NCBI GenBank assembly: GCA_033557675.1 | Contig: JAWQRM010000055.1 | Span: 1 to 34,056 of the forward strand | Reading direction: 5' to 3' | DNA from: Coptodactyla brooksi | Taxonomy: Eukaryota; Arthropoda; Insecta; Coleoptera; Scarabaeidae | Length of the DNA stretch: 34,056 nt | In this document: one piece after another, positions 20,513-30,260 of the stretch | Layout: the number at the start of each line of letters is the position of its first letter | Numbering within the stretch: the stretch's first letter is position 1 | Translations under genes and position numbers: made by a program | Notes under the pieces: generated by a model | Database searches by the model: none | Seen by the model: only the letters and a program-made list of their open reading frames with translations | Told to the model about the DNA's origin: nothing

Positions 20513-21447
20513 ATGGGCGTGTACACCGCTGAAGAAAAATTACAACTTATCAAGTGGTGACGGCGGATAGGTCTGGAAGTGATTCCCACAATTTATTCGT
20601 ACAATCTTTTGCAGACTATATTTCATATTCAGAAGCTTGAGAAAAGTTTCTTGTCTAAAGGAGTGTATCAAATTCCACTTAGGAGAGCGCTCACCTGGAA
20701 AAGTAGAAGAGAAAGTAAGAAGGGGCGAAATGATATGTGCTGATTTTTCCCGAGGATAATATTCGAAGGATGCAGTTTTGTGAGCGGTAATAGAAAAGGC
20801 AGATGAAGATAAAAACTTTATTCAAAATATTGGTTTCACCGATGAATCTACTTTTTCATTGCATGGAAAACACAATCCTGCTGTTATTCGTTATTGGGAT
20901 CTCGGGAAAATTTGCATAACAGTTTTCCTGTTCGTACTCAATATCCGTAAGAACGTTTGGACTGGAATTCTTGGTAACCATTTAACAGGCCCTTTTCTTA
21001 TTGATGGGATCTTAACTTCCTTGAAATACGTAGAATTGCTAGATACGCAAATTCTTCCTGGTATTCGCAACATTCTCGGAATAGACTTGAATGGTGTTTG
21101 GTATCAGCAAGACGGCTGCCCGGCACATAATGCGGCTAGAGTTAAAGAATTTTTAACAAATTTATTTCCTAATCGCATTATGAGTGGGAAAGGGGGTTTT
21201 AAATTGCCAGCGAAATCTCCATATTTGTTCCCAAACGACTTATTTTTAATTAAGCTTCTTGAAGCTGGCCGTGTACGGCTACGAGCGAGCAGGAAATCTG
21301 GATGCCCTGAGAGCTGAAATAATAGAAACAGCTAACCTTACACCTGAAATGCTCTCGAATGTTAGAAGGAATTTCTATGAGAGATTAGTTTACCATTTGG
21401 CATCTCAGGGCGGCCTATTTGAGCCGCTATTGTCATTCTTTTTTTAA
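20513..21447 (+). pseudogene. DDE transposase relic (Tc1/mariner-type, DDE_3-like)
   Basis: This is a broken transposase of the Tc1/mariner-like DDE superfamily. It begins with ATG at 20513 and MGVYTAEEKLQLIKW, the N-terminal helix of the DNA-binding domain, then stops at once. The remaining helix-turn-helix part is scrambled. The catalytic domain resumes around 20790: DEDKNFIQNIGFTDESTFS carries the first aspartate, the second is in VWYQQDGCPAHNAARV, and the third acidic position is in KSPYLFPNDLFL (SPD changed to SPY, PND kept). A frameshift near 21255 separates the last part, 21259-21447, with YERAGNLDALRAEIIE and PEMLSNVRRNFYERLVYHL. Terminal inverted repeats were not found. It is non-functional. 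Confidence 0.85.
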
Positions 21448-21983
21448 TTTAATAATATTGTTTTTTATGTTCAAATGGGGTTTTAAGAATTTATTTTATT
21501 TTAAAATATTTTTTTATTTTAATATTTTTTTATTCAATCAACATTTAATGCCAATAACATTTAAAAGAAGATATTTCTAGAATCTCCGTTTTACATGAGT
21601 AAAAGAGCACTAGCTAGTACGATGCATTACCATCGACGTGCCAAACGCGACTGACCTTGCCACTAACAGTTCAATAAGGAACACCCCACAACATATTGCG
21701 GGCATGGCTTAAAAGTGCTGTGGTACGAGATTTTATCGTCGCACTGATAAGATAATACATTCCAGTTTCCAGATTTGAATTGTGTTTTTCTAAATTATGA
21801 ATGTTGCTGCTTGCCCATATTTCAAGTTTTGGACCTGGAAATAAAAGCATATGTTTCAGTGTATTTATCGTTGATAAATTCATCCTTTTTATTTAATTTT
21901 ATTTTATTGTGACACAAATTGTACCTCAGCTTCAAACTACCTATACTAATTTTATCGTTAAGGCTTCGGATATTATGTACGAC
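21448..21983. other. AT-rich spacer after the transposase relic
   Basis: T-rich low-complexity DNA at 21436-21540 (repeated TATTTTTTTATT) probably belongs to the 3' flank of the DDE element. No further gene is seen. Confidence 0.45.
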
Positions 21984-22199
21984 TATGTTGTGTAAATCCT
22001 CACTTTTGCAAAATCATAATTGCAGAAAGGTTTAGCTTATAAACAGTGCTATTCTTCTTAGCCAATACATTACAGAAGTGGTGAAATATTGCTATATATA
22101 TATATATATATATGTTATGTAAATCCTCATTTTTGCAAAATCATCGCAGAAAACTTATTATTTTTAGTCAATACCTTAGACAAGTGGTCAAATGTTAAT
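21984..22199. repeat. diverged tandem duplication around an (AT)n tract
   Basis: A segment starting TATGTTGTGTAAATCCTCA at 21984 is repeated as TATGTTATGTAAATCCTCA at 22111, a period of 127 bases. The shared phrases TTTTGCAAAATCAT, GCAGAAA and ACAAGTGGTCAAAT / AGAAGTGGTGAAAT keep their order, with small deletions in copy two. An (AT)n microsatellite at 22093-22113 lies at the junction. Confidence 0.75.
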
Positions 22200-24430
22200 A
22201 AGAAGTAATTCAATAAAACAATCCACAATGAGACAAATTTATGCCACCAACTGACGAATATTCACAGTAAAAGAGCTTGTTTTGACACTTCGCATGAAGA
22301 AAATGGTTACTATTAGTTCTTAAAAAAGCACTAGATTAACAACTAGAGCCAGCATATAGAAGCTATTCTTTCATAGTACATACAAGGCTAATTTTGTATC
22401 TGGAAATATTCTAGAAATAAAGCTATTCTAAAGCAATACGTAACAGTGAAATAACTATAATACTTCACACATATAATTCCTTGTAGCAAAATTTTAGCCG
22501 AAAGCATTATCTTTGAACAATCCTAAAGCATAAAATCTTTTAAAGCTAACATACTTAACAAACATACTTAACACGTAGGTGTTTCGCCTGAATGGCTTAT
22601 TGTTCTACCAGTAATAATTCTACTGACTTAGATATCTTCTTTAAAGCTATTCGTTTGAATGAAATGAGAGGAAAAATTGATTTTCCGGAATATCGCTAAA
22701 GTTACAGCGCTTTTACGGTTGCCGCGATTAAGAGCATTAGGAACCTACTGATTATATCTTTGACAAAACTGTTCAGTAGGGATTTGCGTAATGAGATTCT
22801 CACAAATGGCTTAAAACATTTGGTGTAATAAAGAGGTTTAAAAAGAGACCTAATATTATATAAGAGATATATGTTTATATGAGGCCTATTTAAATAATTA
22901 GTGTACTATACGACAAATCATATCCAAACATTTTTAAAGCTGTTGCACGGACTTCTTGAATTAGTTATCGACTTTGCACAAGATTTTATGAATAGTGAAT
23001 ATGTGAGTTTTCATTGTGTGATCTAACCACTTTGACTAAGTCTAATAAATAAAACTGATTAACGAAATCAATTACTGTAGCTTATTAAAAGCTACTTTAC
23101 TTATGAGGTATTACTCTGATCAACCCGCAGTCAATTATACGGCTATCGTAGATAAACTACGGTAGAAAGAAATATTTAATAATATTTTATGTAATACATG
23201 ATTATTATTATTATAAATCGAGACCAACTTGACCACTTACATATTCATTTGCGAGCTGTTATACAAACGCACGCCAAAAGTGACTGATATTCCTGATCCC
23301 TAATATCAAAAGTGGAAAGTTATCTACGATAACTTGGTTGATAAATAATATGGAAACAAAGTTGAGATACTTCTTTCATCGCTCATAATTCTGCTAAGTT
23401 GGCTAGTGAAGCGTGCGTCTAGCATAAACGTTTCGGTATTACTAAATATATCAGTGTTACTAAAGAAAGGTTCCAAAATCCACAACTTTAAAGTGACCAA
23501 CCACTAAGTGACAACTTTAAACTATGTGACCACTACACTAAAATCTAAAAATAACTGGGCGACGCACATTTTGCTAACCAAGAAGGATAATCAGCAATGA
23601 TGTCTTTAATTCTACCAATAAATTCTTAAAATAGAAATTCGCAACAACATAAGTTTCAATACTTTTCTTTTAATAGAACAAATGTTCTAACAAATGTTTC
23701 TCTTAATTAAAGTTACATCTATGGCATGTGGGCTTAATAGTTTTGAAGGTTATTATCTAAATTATAATTAAACTCAGCGTGTGGGTATGTTGTAGTATAA
23801 CATCGTTTAAAATTATTTACTATATCAACATACAAATTAATGCAACAATTATGTATTACCAAAGAAATAATCTGGATGCATTCATTGCCGATCACTTAAT
23901 TCAAAATTTCTTGTAGATTGTCCATAGATTAATTGTGTCATACTTATCTAGAACTTATCTTAGCCGATAAATTTGGTTTATAGCTCTGGGACAATGCACA
24001 TAAAAGTCGTCAACATGACGAATTGTAAACACGTTACTGCAAAGTAACGTTCTGTTAATTTAAATTTTCATCCAAGAGAAACGTGGCGAGAGTTGGCTTT
24101 CGACACATGTATAAATAGCAAACTTGACCCGGTTTGAATCAATACAGGGTTTGATTCCCATTTACTGTTATTTACGTTTAATCTATTTTATTTACAGGTA
24201 GCGTTCATTACACAAAGCTAGTACAAGCTTGTATAAAATAACATGAATGAAACACACGCCTATAGTTTGTTGCATCCAAAGTGTACACTACCAGATTAGA
24301 TCTATTCGAAAATTCATTTTTTTTTCTACACTTGATAATATCATCTTTGTAGAACCGAAAGAAAGTAAAGTAAATATTGTTATTTGAATAATTAAAATAT
24401 TTGAATGTGTAAAATATTAATTAAAATTTA
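22200..24430. other. long AT-rich spacer
   Basis: I find no gene, RNA or recognised element in these 2.2 kb apart from a hammerhead-like motif at 23557-23597 and a small direct repeat (CATACTTAACA twice, near 22550). GGTTTGATTCC near 24147 resembles a B box, but no correctly spaced A box is present. Confidence 0.5.
23557..23597 (-). ncRNA. degenerate hammerhead-like motif (site B)
   Basis: On the minus strand GCTGATTATC is followed by TTGGTTAGC, AAAAT, GTGC and GTC, aligning with the recurring phrase of the other sites. CTGAT of the first core box is kept but the rest of that box is not, and GAAAC is changed to AAAAT. The stem II partner of GTTAGC is lost. It is probably a decayed copy with no activity. 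Confidence 0.25.
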
Positions 24431-24539
24431 TTTCAATTAAAATTTTATCAAAAATTCATGATATTTCCAAAACATCAAAATAAATGTAAATACCAAAAAT
24501 AACAAAAACAAAACTACAAAAGCATACAAAAGACAAAAA

Positions 24540-24990
24540 GGTCCTTTTCCGTGTATCAATTGTGAATAATCAATACTTTCTGATATTTCATGTTCAATGG
24601 AAATAAGTGCAAGACGTAATTTGCATAAGTTTTGCGAAACTTCCTTTGCGAGACGCAATGGAAACTGGCAGTTAAAAAAAATCTCAAGGCAATAGTGAAA
24701 TTGGGAAATAAGACACTACATCAACGCCCACGATATTTTGCAAAACCTCAAAGGCATTGTTTGGAAACGATGCGACAGAAAAAGTTTCCCAGTAGGACAA
24801 TATTTTACTATATAACTGTATATCATCAAAATTCATTTCTAACACATCATTGTTATTTAACTGCAATTTAATATCCAGATTCTGGGAACATTTCATTAAA
24901 GCATCATTATAAATTCCTTTAAAATTCCTTCAATAAAGGAATTCCTTCAAACCTTTCATCAAGGGAATTGCTCATGTGATCTAAAATGGT
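24540..24990 (-). pseudogene. hAT transposase C-terminal relic (third hAT)
   Basis: The minus strand holds scraps of a hAT transposase C-terminus in the right order. From 24985 downward, NSLDERFEGI is followed by the frame 24684-24896 with CSQNLDIKLQL and FDDIQLYSKILSYWETFSVASFPNN. Next, in another frame, comes LPVSIASQRKF, a damaged version of the SCERSFS box of the dimerisation domain. The frame ending at 24437 then has RLALISIEHEISESIDYSQL, the helix that closes the domain. That frame runs on into a very hydrophobic tail (LLYAFVVLFLLFLVFTF), which looks like translated AT-rich flank and not a true membrane segment. It differs in subtype from the relic at the start of the window. Confidence 0.68.
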
Positions 24991-25150
24991 CAGTCTTTCA
25001 TCGCTGCTGATGTGGGTTGACATGGTTAGCGAAACCTGCGTCAAGCATCCTTTTTTCATATTTTGGCGTAGTGGTGCAATAAAAATTTATTTTAGTGCTG
25101 TTTAATATAGTGCTGTTTAATATGTAATAGTGCTGTTTAATGCTGTTTAG
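24901..25150. repeat. short tandem repeats on both sides of a hammerhead-like motif
   Basis: At 24910-24950 AATTCCTT is repeated three times. At 25093-25150 the unit TAGTGCTGTTTAATA occurs about three and a half times with variable spacing. The hammerhead-like site C lies between the two. The arrays are short and probably arose by slippage. Confidence 0.65.
25001..25046 (+). ncRNA. hammerhead-ribozyme-like motif (site C)
   Basis: The plus strand reads GCTGATGT, then GTTGACATGGTTAGC, GAAAC, CTGC and GTC. The second core box GAAAC is intact, and the first is CUGAUGU, one base from CUGANGA. Stem II (GTTGAC with GTTAGC around ATG) pairs fully if two G-U pairs are allowed. A very short stem III (C with G around CTGC or similar) and a GUC cleavage triplet follow. 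This is the layout of the minimal hammerheads described in Penelope-like elements. The A to U change in the first box probably weakens it. Confidence 0.42.
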
Positions 25151-25743
25151 GATTTGTAACCGAGTTATCTTAAAATTTCTTAAAATCAGGTTCAATGATT
25201 TCTATGTAAAATTTCTTAGCTTCAGCAATGGCGTTATTAATAAATATATTGAAACATTCATCATTTCATTTAAAACTACCATAATTTTGGATATTTTTAA
25301 AGCATGGATACGTTCGGCTAGGCCTATTTTTGTATTTTGTACATAATGTATATTTTGTATATAATTATTTTGTAGTACATATTTTACTAACAATATCTAT
25401 CCTGGAAAGAAAATCGTGTCAAATGATTACAGAACATATAAATTTGAAGAAAGATATATTTTGTTTTGACGTATCGTTTAGGATCATTTGTTAAACTGTT
25501 GGTTATCTTCTTCAGATTAAGATGTAATAGACTTATAACTTTAATTCTGCTTTTCCATCTTGTTTCACTAAGACTTTATAATGTGAAATTAGAAATATGT
25601 TTTTTTAATAGCCCATCGATATGTGAAAAGACAAAAAAACGTTATATAATTCCTGAATAATATCAAAACAATCAAATATTACTCCGTTACTGTTTGTCGC
25701 ATCACTTACAACCAAATTCAAGGTATATGATTATACAGGATTA

Positions 25744-26229
25744 GACGTTATTATTTTTTTATTATTTATATTAGAAAAAAATGTTTTTCAGAAAAGATGT
25801 TAAATAAGTTATTCTGAGTTACGTGACAATACAAATTCATTTCAATTCGTTCCGTTTCAGTTAGTAATAACGCCATTTATTACTACTTTCCTAGCAAACT
25901 TCTAGTGAACTGCTAGTAAACTAAACCCACGAAAATATGACAGAAAACAAAAATTACTCGATTGATTTGCATCTCTGTTGCGACTCATGGAAACTTGATT
26001 TTCATTGTAATAATTTTTAATCAGTTTTTAGCGATTTTCTCAAAAATGTTGTGGTGTGTAAGTACAAAGTTTTCGCACGGTTATAAAGCGAAAAAAATAC
26101 GCATCGCATACAAAAAGAAAAATATCCGCCATTTTGAAAAATAAAGAATTTGTGTTGTCAAGTAATGCAGAACATCTTGCTTAGTATCTTTTATCAAAAA
26201 CATTTTTTTCTAATATAAATAATAACGTC
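25744..26229. mobile_element. MITE-like element, 486 bases, with long imperfect TIRs and TA flanks
   Basis: The left end, GACGTTATTATT at 25744, is the reverse complement of the right end at 26229. The match continues inward through TATATTAGAAAAAAATG, AAAAGAT and GACAA.ACAAATTC, giving arms of about 95 (25744-25838) and 84 (26146-26229) bases that differ by one 8-11 base insertion and scattered changes. TA lies directly outside both ends, consistent with Tc1/mariner-type target duplication. The interior has only short frames and no transposase, so it would need an enzyme from elsewhere. The two TIRs are clearly related; the exact ends are inferred. Confidence 0.72.
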
Positions 26230-26231
26230 TA

Positions 26232-27180
26232 CAATATGTTGTTTCCATACTTGTTACTAACCCTGTACATACGTGCGACGCACGCGTTCGCCCTCCATTA
26301 GAACCTCCCCTGGCGATAATGCAAATAACGCAATAGGTAATACTCTCTAGCAGGTTGGCTACTAAGCGAGCTAAAAGTTCCGTATAATCACCACTACGGG
26401 CACTAGCCGACTTGCTCACTTCTTTTCTCGCCGGCTTGCAGCTACTAAACTCACTCAGTGTAATTGAGACTTTACGGATATACAGCAAATGATTTAATTT
26501 AATTATCTTCGTGAACGGGTTTACTATCTTTTCAGATGAGGGATTTTTGTTTATCATCGCGAATTTATTCTCGGCTGGGGTTATTTGAACCCTACCTGTT
26601 GATTTAGATGAATGGGGTGGACGAGTTTGACAAGGAGTTATACATAGATATGTGGATGAAAAATATTTCTACTGAATAATCCGTTCCTGGTTTGATAACC
26701 AGAATGACGGTATTAAGTCATCTTCACTAGCTTATTGGCTTATTTGGGACCTGAACCTGTGAGGTCATATGTTACGAACCTGGAATCAGCAGAAAAAAAA
26801 CCGTGGTCACATAAATTGTGTTTTAAATACATAAAAGTATTTTAAACGTTTTGATTAATACATTATTGATAAAATAAGACGAAGGCACACAATAATGGTA
26901 TTGTTCAATTTAGATTTTTTACTGTATTAAATAAAAATATATGTTGCGTATTAACATATTACATAATGAAATATTTGAATCGTTTAAATGATTGTACACA
27001 GTTTTAACAATATCTTTATGTGATTTAATTCGATACTACGACAGTAGAATTACTAAGTATAAAAACAAATTGTGACGAAAAGTCCTTTACTTAAATTTTT
27101 TAGTTTTTACTAAATTGTGGATTTGGAACCTTTGGTTTTGTAGTAAGTTCGTCAATGGTTACCACCAAATCACGAAATTA
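26232..27180. other. spacer with a GC-richer patch
   Basis: The patch at 26260-26450 is GC-richer than its surroundings. A 115-codon minus-strand frame (26210-26557) covers it and reaches into the MITE end. Its peptide (RKEVSKSASARSGDYTELLARL, ARGGSNGGRTRA) shows no family I know, and it overlaps non-coding terminal repeat, so I do not call it a gene. The rest is AT-rich. Confidence 0.4.
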
Positions 27181-27183
27181 ATT

Positions 27184-27226
27184 GCTCGACGCATGTTTCG
27201 CTGATCAAGCCGGCATCGTCGGGAGC
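27184..27226 (-). ncRNA. hammerhead-ribozyme-like motif (site D)
   Basis: On the minus strand the order is GCTC, CCGACGA, a GC-rich segment ending ATCAGC, GAAAC, ATGC, GTC and GAGC. GCTC and GAGC can pair as stem I, the GUC cleavage triplet and GAAAC box are intact, and stem III would be one or two pairs. The first box has C in place of U at its second position, the same change as site A, and stem II pairs poorly. It may be a decayed or variant hammerhead of Penelope type. Confidence 0.42.
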
Positions 27227-27640
27227 TATCAAAGCCAGAGGGACTCTCCGTCTAACCGTTCTACGTGCGGTCGAAGAAAATAACCTTACGGGAACGATGG
27301 TATGGCGACACTTCGGTGGGGGAGCCGCAATGCCCGAACCTCCACCGACACACAATCACTAACACAAGGAATCCCCCCCTTGGAGGGCGACAAACCTTGA
27401 ATTGCACACATAGTCACAGAGTGACACTGAGCTCCGCCCCACTCAGTGAAGAAGGGATGGGCTCTTAAAAGATGGGTAATAGGCGCCACGTTTTCGTAAA
27501 CCAGACCATCCTGTAAATGTAATCCACCTAAACGACGACGAAAACGAGACGTCACGAAATTCAAAAAAAATACCTTCTTCCAAGAGAAACAAGTTTCATA
27601 TATTAACAAAATAAACAACAAAATGTACACAATCAAAGTA
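27227..27640 (-). other. GC-richer block next to hammerhead-like site D
   Basis: This block is much richer in GC than the flanks and contains minus-strand frames (for example 27286-27636) whose peptides do not resemble any protein I know. Because a hammerhead-like core lies directly downstream on the same strand, it could be the terminal repeat (pLTR) or untranslated part of a Penelope-like element. That is inference; no coding part of such an element touches it. Confidence 0.25.
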
Positions 27641-27873
27641 AGTTACAAATAAGAGTTTTAATACCAAACTTTCATTACAAACCTTTAACAAACCTTTCTT
27701 TAAACTCGATTACTGCAATAAGTTTAGATGTTATGCCAACAGATGTTGGTCTCTACCTGAACGTAGTAAAGGGATATGTTCCAAAATAAAGATTATCATA
27801 TTATAAAGATTATCCTTCATCAAACACACTACGGTGTCTGATGCAGGAAAGAGAGCCTTCCAGACGAAGTTCC

Positions 27874-27912
<39 letters not shown>

Positions 27913-28306
27913 GTACCCGGGGAGACAGGAAGTACAACCACCACTCTAGGGAAATTAATTTTCCCCAAATGAAAGGGGTCACTAAACCTCCACAAAACAA
28001 AAGAAGATAACAAGCTACCAAAAGGAAAACAATCGTGGGCAAGAAAATCATTTAAATCAAACGAAAAACCGCCAGCACTAATCCCCAATTAAAAGGCAAG
28101 CCAATAAGCGATAGTTCCACACTCCGGCCCTAGATGACGCCAGCTCTAAGCAGAAATCTACCAGCAATGCCGAGCTTCGAGTTCGGAACACGAACAACGC
28201 TAACTTCCAAGAATCGAAAAACAGGAAATATCTAGAAATGAGTTAGCAGTTTGAATACTTACAGTTAAACGCTGAAATGAAACTGTTTCAATGGTAAGGT
28301 ATAATA
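27641..28306. repeat. spacer with an (AT)n microsatellite
   Basis: A perfect (AT)n run occupies 27877-27907, followed by GTACATATGTAC-like symmetry. Two minus-strand frames that cross it encode an artificial YIYIYI run and are ignored. No gene is recognised. Confidence 0.7.
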
Positions 28307-28345
28307 CAGAGTTTGGCACACATGAGGGCCAAGAGGGTCGCAGTT
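28307..28345 (+). repeat. possible hAT terminal inverted repeat
   Basis: CAGAGTTTGGCACACATGAG at 28307, followed by GGGTCGCAG, has the CAG-N-G start and the G-rich interior common to hAT termini. It lies at the expected 3' side of the minus-strand hAT relic. GTATAATA just outside could be one copy of an 8-base target duplication, but no matching second end was found downstream. Confidence 0.5.
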
Positions 28346-28364
28346 TCGTTTTTTATATTTTATA

Positions 28365-28430
28365 AAGAGCCACACGCAGATACATAAATTCATAATTTTT
28401 TATGAATTTATGTATCTGCGTGTGGCTCTT
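28365..28430. repeat. perfect hairpin, 31-base arms
   Basis: The arm 28365-28395 (beginning AAGAGCCACACGCAGATACA) is exactly complementary to 28400-28430, with a loop of four T. It lies 58 bases inside the hAT-like terminus. Perfect symmetry over 31 bases implies a recent inverted duplication or active foldback; in RNA it would form a stable hairpin. Confidence 0.85.
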
Positions 28431-28582
28431 AATATGAATTTTTTTTAAAATATATAATTATAAGAAAGAACACAACTATATCTTATTAGTCAAATAACAA
28501 ATAACTTATTAGTCATAAAATTCAAATATAATAAAAATCAAATGTAATAAACATATATTTATTAATAAAAAGTATAAAACAT

Positions 28583-29165
28583 TTAACTTTCTGTCCGAAG
28601 AAATTCTGTAAGAAGTTGATTGGTCAACTGCGAACAACGTTACGACTTCACGAACTTTACTGTGTAGTACAAAGGTTCACGACAATATGTTGTACCAAAA
28701 ATTGAAAATAGACGACAAGTAGCTTCCGTTTAGTGTAGGCATTTTGATTCTGGCACGAGTTTCCCAAACTCAACCATAGAAGAAGCTTTGTGCAACATTT
28801 GTAATGCCCAAATTGCTCCCTTTCGTCTCTAATAATTTCAAACCCCAGCCGCTTTTTCGGTAAATATTATTTCAGAAATAAGAAATGCATCTTCAATAAT
28901 GACTCAGATAAATGAGTTCACAAAATATGCACATCCAGATATCATAGTTTTCAATTCTTCAAACCTATGTTTGAAATTTGCTTATAATTGTTTCAATTTT
29001 TCTTTATATTTGTTCGACTTTTCTTCTTTGATATTATATTTACTCTTGTGGAAAATGATTAAATATTGTATTCTCAAGATTGTAAACAAAAAGTTGAGGT
29101 TTAACTTCAAAATTGAGAATAGTTTGTTAAAATACCAAATTAAGCGTTTGCAAATGTTCTAGTAC
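28583..29165 (-). pseudogene. hAT transposase C-terminal relic (second hAT)
   Basis: The minus strand carries the C-terminal part of a hAT transposase of the type found with GTF2IRD2/ZBED5-like proteins. From about 29000 downward it reads KYKEKLKQL, KHRFEELKTMISGCAYFVNSF, VIIEDAFLIS, then LVPESKC and LFSIFGTTYCREPLYYTVKF, where GTTYC.E.L is the conserved dimerisation box. It ends SQLTNQLLTEFLRTES and a TAA at 28583-28585. Several stops and one shift interrupt it. The catalytic part is not recognised further upstream. Its orientation fits the hAT-like terminus at 28307. Confidence 0.72.
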
Positions 29166-30026
29166 ATCTATAAGGAACGTTAAGTCAGAAAACCAACTTT
29201 CATTATTTAATTCTGGTATTTTTTCCTTTTTCGTTTGCAAATCTTATGATAGGATTTAGGAGTTCTACTAGACGGTGCAAAATATTATAAGTTGACAGCC
29301 ATCTTACAACACAGTATAAGGATTATACTGTGTTATATAAGGATATACCGTACGGGAAAATCTTGCTTGTCTCATAGCAGATTTACCTAACGCTTCCACC
29401 ATGAGCCCGTGACCCCCTCTACTTTACGAGCTCGCGCGCTCTACGACGAGAGTCCTTAGTAAGACTTTTGATGTCATGGGAGGATGTACTCATACATGCC
29501 ATGTCTGGTTGGCATCATCTTAGATACACTTATTTTTTAACTACTATTAATAAATGATTATTCACCTCTTTTCGAACGTTTAAGTTCGACGGACAAACAA
29601 AAACTTCATTCGTACTAAAATAAAAGGTCACTTTAAAATAGATTAATTGTAATAACATTTAAAAATAAAACTAAATAAAAGATTCCTCCTAATTTAAAGA
29701 TGCCTCCCATTTTGCCAAACAATACCCTAACCTATCGTAGACATTTCTCCTCACTCTGTAGAGCATTTCTGAAGTAATAGTTTCATGACCTTAAATAATT
29801 TTTGTTATGAGCTCATTCAAATTTCAAGTGGCATTGGCGACAACACCGACAATCATTGGGAGACACCGAAATATCAACATGGACAACCTACACCTACACC
29901 GTTTCATACGTACACAAAATAACAATGTAAGAATTTCAAACAACAGGGATATATACCAATATCAAGAATAAATTAATATTGGTATTAGTCTTGTACGCTC
30001 AAACAAAACCAAAAACGGAAAGAATA
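29166..30026. other. spacer with a small perfect hairpin
   Basis: AACACAGTATAA at 29308-29319 pairs perfectly with 29323-29334 across a 3-base loop. A GC-richer patch at 29390-29460 (CCCGTGACCCCCTCT, GAGCTCGCGCGCTC) may be the degraded far end of the hAT element. The remainder up to the endonuclease relic may include linker sequence of the Penelope-like element but is too damaged to read. Confidence 0.5.
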
Positions 30027-30260
30027 GATGAATACACATCGAATCGAATTTACAAGTTAATTTGTAACACGTGCAAGATGTCATATATCGGTTAGGCGGC
30101 GCGAAGATTTCAGGGCAGATATAAAGAGCACTTAAGATCGTGTCGTTTCAATAAGGTGGACTCCAGTTACGCCGAACAAAAAATGCCAACATCAGAAAAT
30201 GTCAATATTGACGATACAAGAGAAGAGCAAGACACCCGGGAATTTCAACATATAAATTAA
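30027..30260 (+). pseudogene. Penelope-like element GIY-YIG endonuclease relic
   Basis: This frame encodes the C-terminal GIY-YIG endonuclease of a Penelope-like retroelement. It reads DEYTSNRIYKLICNTCKMSYIG, then a TAG at 30093-30095, then AARRFQGRYKEHLRS and DSSYAEQ. The RIYKL..C.TC..SYIG box, the following R..F..RYKEH and the SSYAEH-like segment are the hallmarks of the Penelope type, including the extra CxxC. The stop sits where a glutamine codon is usual (CAG to TAG is one transition). The frame stays open for 55 codons after the stop and ends at 30258-30260. The reverse transcriptase part upstream was not readable. Confidence 0.78.

Noticed and set aside
22093..22113. (AT)n run considered as an element terminus
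   Set aside because: It is a plain microsatellite at the junction of a tandem duplication; no terminal repeats or target duplication accompany it.
23400..23460. Sixth hammerhead-like site (CGTTTCGGTATTACT)
   Set aside because: Only the GAAAC box and a loose CTGA are present on the minus strand; no stem II pairing and no GTGCGTC phrase.
24085..24160. Possible tRNA-like promoter (GGTTTGATTCC)
   Set aside because: The A-box candidate is imperfect and about 62 bases away, too far for a tRNA-like head.
26210..26557. 115-codon minus-strand frame
   Set aside because: It runs into the terminal repeat of the MITE-like element and its peptide has no recognisable domain.
27286..27636. 116-codon minus-strand frame in the GC-rich block
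   Set aside because: High GC lowers stop frequency; composition and lack of motif suggest chance.
27731..28088. Two overlapping minus-strand frames with a YIYIYI stretch
   Set aside because: The repeated tyrosine-isoleucine run is the translated (AT)n microsatellite; no other motif supports a gene.
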